64,000 bases of DNA from TMED14 sp963925545 (lineage in GTDB: Bacteria > Bacteroidota > Bacteroidia > Flavobacteriales > Schleiferiaceae): NCBI GenBank assembly GCA_963925545.1, contig CAWUSA010000017.1:3893-67892 (forward strand), written 5' to 3'. Below are positions 34,953 to 43,329 of this stretch, piece after piece. The notes below the pieces were generated by a model. That model saw nothing but the letters and a program-made list of their open reading frames with translations. It searched no databases and had not been told where the DNA came from. A program made the position numbers and the translations under genes. Position 1 is the stretch's first letter. The number at the start of each line of letters is the position of its first letter.

Positions 34953-35771
34953 ATGAATAATCTACTCAAAGGCAAAAAAGGCATCATATTTGGCGCCCTC
35001 AACAGTGAATCCATTGCTTGGAAAGTTGCTGAGCAATGCCATCAACAAGGCGCGCAAATTGTGCTAACCAATGCGCCTATGGCCATGCGTTTGGGTGAAA
35101 TCAATGGTTTGGCTGAAGCCATTAATGCCCCTGTGGTGCCTGCAGATGCAACCAGCATAGAGGAGATTGAAAACCTATTCACCAAATCCATAGAGCATTT
35201 TGGTGGTCAAGTTGACTTTGTCTTGCATAGCATTGGTATGTCAGTGAATGTGAGAAAAAACCGCCCCTACACCGATTTGAATTACGATTTTTTAACCAAG
35301 GGCTGGGATGTGTCTGCCGTCAGTTTCCACAAGGTCTTGCAAACGGCTTATAAAATGGACGCCATTGCTGATTGGGGATCTGTATTAGGTCTAACGTATA
35401 TGGCTGCACAGCGAACCTTCCCCGACTACAGTGACATGGCTGAAAACAAAGCCTACCTTGAATCCATTGCGCGAAGCTTTGGCTACCACTATGGGTTGAA
35501 AAGCAAGGTTCGCGTGAACACCATTTCACAATCACCAACGATGACTACAGCGGGTTCAGGCGTTAAGGGATTTGATGGATTCATGTCTTTTGCAGAAAAA
35601 ATGAGCCCCTTAGGGAATGCCACAGCAAAGGACTGTGCAGACTACTGTGTTGCCATGTTTAGTGATCTGACGCGAAGGGTGACCATGCAAAATCTTTACA
35701 ATGATGGCGGGTTTAGCCTCATGGGTGTCAGCCAAGAAGTGCTTGAAAAGTACATGGAAAGCGTTGATTAA
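34953..35771 (+). CDS. fabI: Enoyl-[acyl-carrier-protein] reductase, FabI type
   Basis: About 272 residues. Opening GKKGIIFGALNSESIAWKVA is the FabI-style cofactor motif; HSIGMSV and TYMAAQRTFPDYSDMAENK contain the Y-x6-K pair typical of FabI rather than Y-x3-K of ordinary SDRs. The C-terminus is FSLMGVSQEVLEKY. It reduces trans-2-enoyl-ACP in fatty-acid elongation and is the triclosan target class. Start at 34953 fits the family; a longer frame to 34914 adds 13 unconserved residues. A strong terminator follows. Confidence 0.94.
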   Translation: MNNLLKGKKGIIFGALNSESIAWKVAEQCHQQGAQIVLTNAPMAMRLGEINGLAEAINAPVVPADATSIEEIENLFTKSIEHFGGQVDFVLHSIGMSVNVRKNRPYTDLNYDFLTKGWDVSAVSFHKVLQTAYKMDAIADWGSVLGLTYMAAQRTFPDYSDMAENKAYLESIARSFGYHYGLKSKVRVNTISQSPTMTTAGSGVKGFDGFMSFAEKMSPLGNATAKDCADYCVAMFSDLTRRVTMQNLYNDGGFSLMGVSQEVLEKYMESVD

Positions 35772-35792
35772 TCAATCCCATTGATTGCATTA

Positions 35793-35821
35793 AAAAAAGC
35801 GCAGCCAAGCTGCGCTTTTTT
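35793..35821. terminator. Bidirectional Rho-independent terminator
   Basis: A perfect 13-bp inverted repeat (AAAAAAGCGCAGC and GCTGCGCTTTTTT) with a 3-base loop, giving T runs in both directions. It lies between the convergent fabI and prfC genes and should stop transcription of both. Confidence 0.9.
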
Positions 35822-35852
35822 ATTGGGTTAACAAACCCATGAAGGGTGTTGT

Positions 35853-37433
35853 TTATTCACCTGATTGTTCATGGAATGTGATGCTGGGGTATTTTTCCTG
35901 AGTCATTTGCAAGGAGAATTGACTGTCAGGCAAAAAGACGAGCCTACCATACTTGTCATCGGCCAACTGCCTATTTTTTAGAAGCTTGAAGCCCTTGAGC
36001 TCTTGCTCATCACTTGACTCAACCCAGCAAGCTTTGAATGCCTGGAATGGTTCGTAGGAGCATTTGGCTCCATACTCATGCTCCAAGCGGTACTGAATAA
36101 CTTCGTATTGCAATGCGCCTACGGTGCCAATCACCTTGCGACCACTGCTTGTCAGGGTGAAGAGTTGCGCGACGCCTTCATCCATCAATTGATCGATGCC
36201 CTTTGCTAACTGCTTGGATTTCATCGGGTCTTGGTTATTGATGAATCGAAAATGCTCAGGGGAGAAGCTGGGTATTCCCTTGAAGTGCAGGGGGTCTCCG
36301 CTGGTTAAGCTGTCGCCAATCCGGAAAGACCCGGAATCGGGCAGACCTACAATGTCCCCAGGGTAGGCGACGTCTACAATGGACTTCTTGCTGGCTAGGA
36401 AGGTTAAGGGGCTAGAGAATTTTAACTGTCGGTTTTCTCTGACGTGCAAGTAATTGCTGTTGCGCTCAAACTGCCCGGATACAACCTTGCAAAAAGCAAT
36501 GCGGCTTCGGTGCTTGGGGTCAATGTTTGCGTGAATCTTGAAAATGAAACCACTGAATACGGACTCATTGGGGTGAATAATTCGCTCTTCAGCTTTCTTA
36601 GGTTGAGGTGGCGGGGCAATATCCACAAAGCAATCCAGCAAATCTTTGACACCAAAATTGTTTAAAGCAGAGCCAAAAAATACCGGGCAAAGCTGACCCG
36701 CCTGGTAGGCCTCCTTGTCAAATTTGGGGTAAACCCCTTGAATGAGCTTAATCTCTTCACGCAAGCTTGCTGCAGCCTCTTCGCCAATGCGCTCTTCAAG
36801 CTCGCTGCTTGATAGATCATCGATAGTGATGCTGTTGCCAACACGTTGCTTGTGTTGCCCATCGTAAAGCAACAAATGCTTTTCCCAAAGGTTGTATACC
36901 CCCTGAAAGCGTTGACCCATGCCAATGGGCCAGGACATTGGGCAAAGCCCCAGGCCAAGAGAGGTTTCAATCTCATCCAATAGGTCAAACCCATCCAAAC
37001 CCTCGCGGTCCAGTTTATTGATGAAGACAATAATGGGGGTGTCACGCATGCGGCAAACAGCCACAAGTTTTTTGGTTTGCGCTTCCACACCCTTTGCTAC
37101 ATCGATCACGACAATGACAGAGTCCACTGCGGTCAGGGTCCGGTAGGTGTCTTCAGCAAAGTCTTTGTGTCCAGGGGTGTCCAGGATGTTGATGTGGCGC
37201 CCTAAGTATTCAAATGCCATCACAGATGTTGCGACAGATATGCCACGCTGCTTTTCGATTTCCATGAAATCTGACGTGGCTGACTTCTTAACCTTGTTGG
37301 ACTTGACGGCACCTGCTTCTTGAATGGCCCCACCGAAAAGGAGCAATTTTTCAGTCAATGTGGTCTTTCCCGCATCAGGGTGGGAAACAATGCCAAATGT
37401 GCGGCGGCGTAGGATTTCTTCTTGGAAGGTCAC
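35853..37433 (-). CDS. prfC: Peptide chain release factor RF3
   Basis: About 526 residues, matching the E. coli protein (529). G domain motifs: SHPDAGKTTLTEK, DTPGHKDF, NKLDRE; RF3-specific LLLFGGAIQEAGAVK and RGISVATSVMAFEY. It releases RF1/RF2 from ribosomes by GTP hydrolysis. The GTG at 37433 (M-T-F-Q-E-E-I-L-R-R-R-T-F) is preferred over the ATG at 37490, because that would abut the divergent idi start with no promoter space and add unconserved residues. Confidence 0.93.
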   Translation of the reverse strand: MTFQEEILRRRTFGIVSHPDAGKTTLTEKLLLFGGAIQEAGAVKSNKVKKSATSDFMEIEKQRGISVATSVMAFEYLGRHINILDTPGHKDFAEDTYRTLTAVDSVIVVIDVAKGVEAQTKKLVAVCRMRDTPIIVFINKLDREGLDGFDLLDEIETSLGLGLCPMSWPIGMGQRFQGVYNLWEKHLLLYDGQHKQRVGNSITIDDLSSSELEERIGEEAAASLREEIKLIQGVYPKFDKEAYQAGQLCPVFFGSALNNFGVKDLLDCFVDIAPPPQPKKAEERIIHPNESVFSGFIFKIHANIDPKHRSRIAFCKVVSGQFERNSNYLHVRENRQLKFSSPLTFLASKKSIVDVAYPGDIVGLPDSGSFRIGDSLTSGDPLHFKGIPSFSPEHFRFINNQDPMKSKQLAKGIDQLMDEGVAQLFTLTSSGRKVIGTVGALQYEVIQYRLEHEYGAKCSYEPFQAFKACWVESSDEQELKGFKLLKNRQLADDKYGRLVFLPDSQFSLQMTQEKYPSITFHEQSGE

Positions 37434-37476
37434 AGAATATGTGGTTTTCAGACGGCGAAGGTAAGGATTGAACATG

Positions 37477-37484
37477 TAGATTTG
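37477..37484 (+). promoter_or_regulatory. TAnnTTTG -7 motif for idi
   Basis: TAGATTTG is an exact Bacteroidota -7 consensus match ending 6 bases before the idi ATG, which implies a very short or absent 5' leader. Confidence 0.5.
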
Positions 37485-37490
37485 TCTCAC

Positions 37491-38027
37491 ATGAATGATA
37501 GAGAAGAATTTGTTATCCTAGTCAACGCTAAGGATGAGCCACAAGGCCTGATGGAAAAAATGCTAGCTCACCGCAATGGCAGTCTTCACCGAGCATTTTC
37601 TGTTTTCTTGTTCAATGATCAAGGGGAAACCCTTTTACAGCAGCGTGCTGAAGACAAATACCACAGCCCTATGCTGTGGACCAATTCATGCTGTAGTCAC
37701 CCAAGGGAAGGGGAAACCGTCCTTGAGGCTGCTAATCGTCGCCTGGGTGAGGAGTTAGGGGTTGATGCAAAGGATGTGCACGGTTTGAAAAAGCTGTTTC
37801 ACTTTCAGTACCACGCTTCCTTTGATAATGGCCTGGTAGAGCATGAGTTGGATCATGTATTGACGGCTAAATTTGAAGGTGAGACACCATTTAATCCCGA
37901 TGAAGTCCATGCTTTAACATGGCGATCCATCGCCGACATTCAACGTGATATGAAAGCCAATCCATCAGGCTTCACGGCCTGGTTTCAAATCATTTTCAAG
38001 GAATACCTTAATCACCTGACCACATGA
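37491..38027 (+). CDS. idi: Isopentenyl-diphosphate delta-isomerase, type 1
   Basis: 178 residues, Nudix-fold type 1 IDI. TNSCCSHPREGE contains the catalytic Cys, EAANRRLGEELGV the Nudix helix, and LVEHELDHVL the catalytic Glu region. It interconverts IPP and DMAPP in isoprenoid synthesis. The ATG at 37491 gives MNDREEFVILVNAKDEPQG, the normal opening. It overlaps queD by four bases. Confidence 0.95.
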   Translation: MNDREEFVILVNAKDEPQGLMEKMLAHRNGSLHRAFSVFLFNDQGETLLQQRAEDKYHSPMLWTNSCCSHPREGETVLEAANRRLGEELGVDAKDVHGLKKLFHFQYHASFDNGLVEHELDHVLTAKFEGETPFNPDEVHALTWRSIADIQRDMKANPSGFTAWFQIIFKEYLNHLTT

Positions 38028-38434
38028 AAGCCAGTATCTCTCGACACGCCCACTTCAATGCCGCCCACCGATTACATGTGAAGGCGTGGTCCGATGAAAA
38101 GAATGCGGCATTTTTTGGTCTTTGCAATAACCCCCATTACCATGGACACAACTATGCTTTGATAGTGACAGTTCTTGGTGAAATAGACCCTGTAACGGGC
38201 TATGTGATGGATATTCAAACATTAAGTGAGGCAATTGAGAAGCATGTACTTATCCGCTTGGATCACAAAAATTTAAATATAGAGGTTGAGCCCTTCATCA
38301 CCTTGAATCCCAGTGCTGAAAACATTGCAGTCACCATTTGGCAATGGCTAAGGCCAGTGATTTCTCACGAGTTAGGCATTAAGGTAACCTTGTATGAGAC
38401 GCCAAGGAATTTTGTTGAATTCGACGGAACCTAG
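38024..38434 (+). CDS. queD: 6-carboxytetrahydropterin synthase-like QueD
   Basis: 136 residues. HFNAAHRL and CNNPHYHGHNY supply the zinc histidines and catalytic Cys of the PTPS/QueD fold, and ETPRNFVEF closes it. It converts dihydroneopterin triphosphate to carboxytetrahydropterin, the second step to 7-deazaguanines and queuosine. queE, the next pathway step, is about 9.5 kb away. The start overlaps idi (ATGA). A closely related sepiapterin-type PTPS cannot be fully excluded. Confidence 0.9.
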   Translation: MKASISRHAHFNAAHRLHVKAWSDEKNAAFFGLCNNPHYHGHNYALIVTVLGEIDPVTGYVMDIQTLSEAIEKHVLIRLDHKNLNIEVEPFITLNPSAENIAVTIWQWLRPVISHELGIKVTLYETPRNFVEFDGT

Positions 38435-38498
38435 GTCTTTAAAAGAAGAAACAAAAACAAGACAGCTAACTTTATCCAAAACTTAAAATATAAAAATC

Positions 38499-39422
38499 AT
38501 GGATCTTTTACTCTATTTATTATTACTTCCTTTATCAGTAATCCTGTTTGGTATTTTCTTTATCATAAAGCAACAAAGAGCAGGAATAATTGAAAGGTTT
38601 GGAAAGTTTCATAGCGTTAGGCAGTCTGGGCTGCAATTAAAAATACCGATAGTAGATAAGCTTGCAGGTAAATTAAGCTTGAAGATTCAGCAACTAGATG
38701 TCATTGTTGAAACAAAAACTAAAGATGATGTTTTTGTTAAAATAAAGGTTTCAGTTCAATATAAGGTAATTAAAGAAAAAGTGTACGATGCTTTTTACAA
38801 GCTAGACTTCCCTCATGAACAAATAACAAGCTACGTTTTTGATGTTGTTAGAGCAGAGGTTCCTAAAATGATATTAGATGACGTCTTTTTAAGAAAGGAC
38901 GATGTGGCTATTGCTGTTAAAACAGAACTTAACGAAGCGATGATTGAGTATGGTTATGATATTATTAAAACCCTTGTAACAGACATCGATCCAGATCAAC
39001 AAGTTAAAGAGGCAATGAATAGAATAAACGCATCTGAGAGAGAAAAAGTAGCTGCACAATTTGAGGGTGACGCTGCGAGAATTCTTATCGTAGAAAAAGC
39101 AAAAGCTGAGGCAGAAAGCAAAAGATTACAAGGGCAAGGTATCGCAGATCAAAGAAGAGAGATTGCCCGTGGTCTAGAAGAGTCCGTAGAGGTTCTAAAT
39201 AAGGTTGGTATAAACTCTCAGGAGGCTTCAGCGTTAATCGTTGTTACCCAGCATTACGACACTTTGCAGTCAATAGGAAGTGAAACAAACTCTAACTTGA
39301 TTCTTCTGCCTAACTCTCCACAAGCAGGTAGCGAAATGCTTAACAACATGGTCGCTAGTTTTACAGCAAGTAATCAAATAGGAGAGGCCATGAAAAAAGC
39401 TGAATTGAAAAAAAATCAATAA
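38499..39422 (+). CDS. SPFH/band 7 membrane protein
   Basis: 307 residues: N-terminal transmembrane helix (LLLYLLLLPLSVILFGIFFII), an SPFH domain (GIIERFGKF, VFVKIKVSVQYKV), an alpha-helical stretch with AERAKAEAE-like composition (EREKVAAQFEGDAARILIVE), and a C-terminal region resembling HIR-type stomatins. The family organises membrane microdomains or proteases; targets are unknown. Base composition is strikingly AT-rich, with AAA, GTT and ATA codons, unlike idi-queD just upstream, which suggests acquisition or different history. Confidence 0.88.
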   Translation: MDLLLYLLLLPLSVILFGIFFIIKQQRAGIIERFGKFHSVRQSGLQLKIPIVDKLAGKLSLKIQQLDVIVETKTKDDVFVKIKVSVQYKVIKEKVYDAFYKLDFPHEQITSYVFDVVRAEVPKMILDDVFLRKDDVAIAVKTELNEAMIEYGYDIIKTLVTDIDPDQQVKEAMNRINASEREKVAAQFEGDAARILIVEKAKAEAESKRLQGQGIADQRREIARGLEESVEVLNKVGINSQEASALIVVTQHYDTLQSIGSETNSNLILLPNSPQAGSEMLNNMVASFTASNQIGEAMKKAELKKNQ

Positions 39423-39428
39423 GCAGGC

Positions 39429-40829
39429 TTAAGCTCGGTAGCCAAAGAGGCCCTTTTTCTTAATGACTTCATCCACAAAGGTTGGAAGCGACTCTTCCCA
39501 CCCTTGTTCTCCAGCTTTTATTTGACGCAGGACCTCGCGACTCCAAATATTTAATATACTGGGGTCATAATCCTCTATGTCTCGCATGCGGCGATTGTAG
39601 AATAGGTATTCTACGATGGGACGGAATCGAGGATGAACCTTCACGTCTTTAACGGTCTCAATGTTGCCATCGTTGTTGAACGGGTAAGCGTAAATTACCA
39701 AGTCCTTGGAGAATATTTTACCAAAGGCTTCAAGAATTCCACCGTTGAGGTGACGGTAGTACTTCTCTTCAAAAATTTCCCTCAATCCGGGGATCCCTGT
39801 AATCAATCCCAGTCGTCGTTTGGTGAATGTTGAGAAATAATCTACCAGCTTATAGTACTCCTGGTAATTAGATATCAAGACAGTTTGACCAATAGAGCAA
39901 AGGATTTCAGCGCGATCCAAAAAGTCTTGTTCGTCGATGTCACCATCCGACAAGAGGTTGTTCATGGTGATCTCAAACAAGACAACTAGATTGTTTTTGT
40001 CAACACGTTTAGATTGCAAAAAGACTTGGTACCCCTTTTTGATCATATCCATGTTCACCTTCGTTACCGGGCGAAAGCTCCCGCGCATGGCCAGGATGTT
40101 CTTTTTGTATAGCAGCTCTGCAGGTAGGAGGTTAGTGCCTTCAGGGCTAAATATGACGGCATTGGTGAAGCCGTATTTCACCAACCACAATGACATGAGA
40201 CGATTGTCAACATGCTTGAAGTCCGGTCCAATAAAGTTAATCAAATCAATTTCAACTGCTGAATGCCCGACACCATCAAGCAAGGACAAGAGCAACGCTT
40301 TCGGGTCATGGAAGAGCTTGAAGGCACCGTAAACCAGATTAACACCTAAGGTGCCAATGGTTTCTTGTTGATGCTTGGCGTCATTTTCACGCATCCTGAC
40401 ATGGAGGATGATTTCATTGGCAGCGCTATGAGGCGAGGTTTGAAAGCGAATGCCAATCCAGCCATGTCCTTTGAAAGTCTTGGCAAAATTGATGGTTGAC
40501 ACGGTGTTGGCAAAGGCGAAATACTGCTTGGTGCTGTCTTGTTCTCGAACGAGACGCTCTTCTAGCAATCCGTACTCATGGTTAAGCATCTTGCGAAGCC
40601 TAGGTTCTGTGACGTAGCGATCTTTAGGTTCTTCCCCGTAGATGGCGTTAGAGAAGGCCTTGTCGTAAGCAGACATGGCTTTTGCAATGGTGCCAGACGC
40701 ACCTCCAGCACGGAAAAAATGCCGAACGGTTTCTTGTCCGGCGCCAATTTCAGCAAAGGATCCGTAGATGTCGTCATTGAGGTTGACATGAAGCGCTTTT
40801 TGCGAAGAATTGAGGGTCATCAAATCCAT
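39429..40829 (-). CDS. Conserved uncharacterised protein, ~466 aa
   Basis: A large soluble protein with strongly conserved-looking segments: NLNDDIYGSFAEIGAGQET, FFRAGGASGTIAKAMSAYDK, GPDFKHVDNRLMSLWLVK and NMDMIKKGYQVF. I recall a widespread Bacteroidota/cyanobacterial family with this opening that databases label inconsistently, for example as nicotinate-nucleotide adenylyltransferase or TonB-dependent receptor; neither label is supported by a nucleotidyltransferase HxGH motif or a barrel here. The ATG at 40829 is used, a few residues into the open frame. Function unknown. Confidence 0.8.
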   Translation of the reverse strand: MDLMTLNSSQKALHVNLNDDIYGSFAEIGAGQETVRHFFRAGGASGTIAKAMSAYDKAFSNAIYGEEPKDRYVTEPRLRKMLNHEYGLLEERLVREQDSTKQYFAFANTVSTINFAKTFKGHGWIGIRFQTSPHSAANEIILHVRMRENDAKHQQETIGTLGVNLVYGAFKLFHDPKALLLSLLDGVGHSAVEIDLINFIGPDFKHVDNRLMSLWLVKYGFTNAVIFSPEGTNLLPAELLYKKNILAMRGSFRPVTKVNMDMIKKGYQVFLQSKRVDKNNLVVLFEITMNNLLSDGDIDEQDFLDRAEILCSIGQTVLISNYQEYYKLVDYFSTFTKRRLGLITGIPGLREIFEEKYYRHLNGGILEAFGKIFSKDLVIYAYPFNNDGNIETVKDVKVHPRFRPIVEYLFYNRRMRDIEDYDPSILNIWSREVLRQIKAGEQGWEESLPTFVDEVIKKKGLFGYRA

Positions 40830-40856
40830 GTACCAAAGATAGACTAAATTCATGCC

Positions 40857-41633
40857 ATGACTGAGCTAAGTTTAACATTTTTAGGCACTGGCACCTCCCA
40901 AGGTGTGCCAGTTATTGGGTGCAACTGTGAGGTCTGTTCGAGTGATGATTTGAAAGACAAACGCCTTCGTTCTTCGGTCCTGATTCAAAGCCCTAAAGCC
41001 AATGTCGTCATTGATTGTGGGCCAGACTTCAGGCAACAAATGCTGAGGGTGATTTGCAATAAGTTGGATGCTGTTGTATTGACTCATGAGCACATGGATC
41101 ATGTGGCTGGCCTTGACGATGTCCGGCCATTCAATTTCATAACGAGGTCAGACATGCCTGTGTATTGTACCGACCGCGTATTGCAGCGATTGAAGGTGCA
41201 ATTTTCTTATGCTTTTGCGGTGGATAAATACCCGGGTTCACCAGGCTTTGATCCCCACCTGATTAAGGCAAATGAAGACTTTGTGATTGGGGATCAATCA
41301 TGGAAAGCCATCTTAGCAAGGCATGGCACATGGCCTGTCATGGGGTATCGGATCAATGACGTGGTTTATCTCACAGATGTCAATGGAATTAGTGATGAAT
41401 CGATGGATCATCTAATTGGAGCTAAAGTTCTAATAGTTAGCGCATTGAGAAAGGAGCCTCACGTGGCTCATTACGCGTTAAGTGAAGCCATTGCTATGGC
41501 TAAAAAATCGAAGATTCCCCAGGTTTATTTCACCCATTTCAGCCACTTGATGGGACTACATGCCATTGAGTCTAAGTCTTTGCCTAAGGGAATGGCTTTT
41601 GCCCATGACGGGCTCAAGATTTCGTTGACTTAA
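40857..41633 (+). CDS. PhnP-like MBL-fold phosphodiesterase
   Basis: 258 residues. FLGTGTSQGVPVIGCNCEVC is the PhnP-type opening with a Cys pair, and VLTHEHMDHVAGLDDVRPF is the HxHxDH metal motif. Related enzymes hydrolyse 5-phosphoribosyl 1,2-cyclic phosphate or similar diesters. No phosphonate genes are near. It diverges from the 466-aa protein and overlaps the dihydroorotase-like gene tail to tail by four bases. Confidence 0.87.
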   Translation: MTELSLTFLGTGTSQGVPVIGCNCEVCSSDDLKDKRLRSSVLIQSPKANVVIDCGPDFRQQMLRVICNKLDAVVLTHEHMDHVAGLDDVRPFNFITRSDMPVYCTDRVLQRLKVQFSYAFAVDKYPGSPGFDPHLIKANEDFVIGDQSWKAILARHGTWPVMGYRINDVVYLTDVNGISDESMDHLIGAKVLIVSALRKEPHVAHYALSEAIAMAKKSKIPQVYFTHFSHLMGLHAIESKSLPKGMAFAHDGLKISLT

Positions 41634-42883
41634 AGGTTGCTGTGCTTGCTGTTGCCAAGCATGGTGCCAATTGCCCGACCATTTTGTGACCAATCAGGCC
41701 GATTTTCACCCAATGTCAGCCAGTCATCATAGCTACCATCCAAGGCAAACAAGGTGAAGTCAGCTGGCGCACCCACATTAATCACGCATTTCCCTAAACC
41801 ATAGAGTTCTCTAGGGGCATGACATACAGCTTCAATCCATTGACCGAGTGCTTTGCTGTTGCTGTGCACCTCCCTGAACCATCCAAAGGCATGATCAAGG
41901 CTAGCGATGCCAAAAGCTGCTTTGCCCCATTCACAATCTACATGTTCAATGTCCATGGGGCGATGGTCCATCGCAATGATGTCCAGGGTGCCGTCATTGA
42001 GCCCTTCCCATAGGGCCTCTCTGTCAGCGTGACTTCTCAGTGGGGGCAAGGTTTTGTATGCGCTGTTGAAGTCGGCAATGTCTGATTCAGTTCCTACGAG
42101 GTTAGCGATATTCACATCAGCGGTGACGGTGGACCCTGCAGCTTTTGCTTGCCGAATCAAGTCCACACCTTCCATGCTTGAAACATTGGCGATGTGCAGT
42201 CGGCCACCTGCGTAGGTATGGATGGCTAGGTCTCGTTGAATCCTCGTGACTTCAGCTAAGCTAGGGATGGGGCTAAGTCCCATGTGTACAGCGACTTCAC
42301 CTTCATGTGCTTGGCCTTTTGGTGATAATTGGTTGTCGTAGGCCATGCTCTGAATGGCCACGCCCATGTTAGAGCTGTATTCCAATGCCAATTGGAGAAC
42401 CTGGGGGTTGTTCAATCCACCGATGTCATCGGTGAAGCCAACGGCACCTGCATTCAACATGTCTTGCATTTCTGCCAGGTGAACGCCTTTAATCCCTTGT
42501 GAGACAGAGCCTAATGGCAGCAATTTCACAGGCAACTTGCTCACAAGATGGTCCAGGGCTTCAATGTGTGGCCGACTGTCTCTGACAGGATTGGTGGTAG
42601 GAAGTAGTGCTACATGGGTAAAACCACCATGAGCAGCTGATGCCATCAGGCTTTCATAGTTTTCTCTCTCCTCATTGCCAGGCTGCCCGCATTGACTGCG
42701 GATATCAATCCACCCAGGACTGATGCAACGTCCGCTGGCCAGCTCCCAACGTTTGGCTCCCTGGGGGTCTAGCTGTTTGCCTATGGCGCTGATGGCGCCG
42801 TCAACAACCAAGATATCCATGGTGCTATCATGGTAAGGTGACTGTGGATCAATGATGTGAACGTTGGGGATGAGGGTCTTCAT
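41630..42883 (-). CDS. Dihydroorotase-like protein without canonical metal ligands
   Basis: 417 residues with amidohydrolase/dihydroorotase layout: RCISPGWIDIRSQCGQPGNE, ALLPTTNPVRDSRP, FNSAYKTLPPLRSHADREAL and AMDHRPMDIEHVD. The canonical DxHxHxRDPG metal motif is changed: the His residues after WID are Arg and Gln, and the TxEVTPHH-type region reads VNIANL. It therefore may be a non-catalytic PyrC' (PyrX) partner of aspartate transcarbamoylase rather than an active enzyme. It is the last gene of a four-gene operon with an ABC transporter, overlapping its upstream neighbour by four bases. Confidence 0.82.
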   Translation of the reverse strand: MKTLIPNVHIIDPQSPYHDSTMDILVVDGAISAIGKQLDPQGAKRWELASGRCISPGWIDIRSQCGQPGNEERENYESLMASAAHGGFTHVALLPTTNPVRDSRPHIEALDHLVSKLPVKLLPLGSVSQGIKGVHLAEMQDMLNAGAVGFTDDIGGLNNPQVLQLALEYSSNMGVAIQSMAYDNQLSPKGQAHEGEVAVHMGLSPIPSLAEVTRIQRDLAIHTYAGGRLHIANVSSMEGVDLIRQAKAAGSTVTADVNIANLVGTESDIADFNSAYKTLPPLRSHADREALWEGLNDGTLDIIAMDHRPMDIEHVDCEWGKAAFGIASLDHAFGWFREVHSNSKALGQWIEAVCHAPRELYGLGKCVINVGAPADFTLFALDGSYDDWLTLGENRPDWSQNGRAIGTMLGNSKHSNL

Positions 42884-43329
42884 GGGTTTGGGTCATAAGA
42901 TTCAACGCTGACTAAGGCAAAGTAAAAGCCTTCACCTGGCTTGGGTTTGAGGACCAAACGGCCTTTGAAAGTCTTAACGGCATCGGTGGGGATGTGCCCT
43001 GGGTTTTCTTTAAATTCAAGCCCCATGACGCTTTCAGGTCCGGCTCCGCCGCAAAAGAAGCAGGAGCTGAAAGGGTATGCGCTCAAAGCGTAGAGCTCAC
43101 CCTTGCTGTCGATTGGCAAGACATACCCCGTGATGTAGATAACCTTGCCATTGAGTGTGGCAATGTTGTCAGGGTACAAGGCCTCCAAGGACCACATGGA
43201 TCGGTTGCTGTCGTAAAATTCTGAAAAGTCTGTGGAGGCTAACATTCGCCAAGTGATTTTACTTGGAGGAATAATGCACAATGCAGGCATTGCTGCAATC
43301 ATAAGCAGTCCAATGAATCCACTAGGCAT
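42880..43329 (-). CDS. DUF3299-like envelope protein
   Basis: About 149 residues with an N-terminal signal (GFIGLLMIAAMPALC) and a small beta-rich domain: TLNGKVIYITGYVLPIDSKG then SSCFFCGGAGPESVMGLEF. The layout fits DUF3299-type proteins, which in some bacteria accompany LolD/LolE-like ABC transporters as here. The CFFC pair with GGAGPES may bind a metal; this is inference. The start overlaps the permease stop by eight bases and the stop overlaps the dihydroorotase-like start by four. Confidence 0.72.
   Translation of the reverse strand: MPSGFIGLLMIAAMPALCIIPPSKITWRMLASTDFSEFYDSNRSMWSLEALYPDNIATLNGKVIYITGYVLPIDSKGELYALSAYPFSSCFFCGGAGPESVMGLEFKENPGHIPTDAVKTFKGRLVLKPKPGEGFYFALVSVESYDPNP

Noticed and set aside
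37434..37490. Longer N-terminus for RF3 starting at 37490
   Set aside because: Would abut the idi start on the opposite strand and adds residues not seen in the family.
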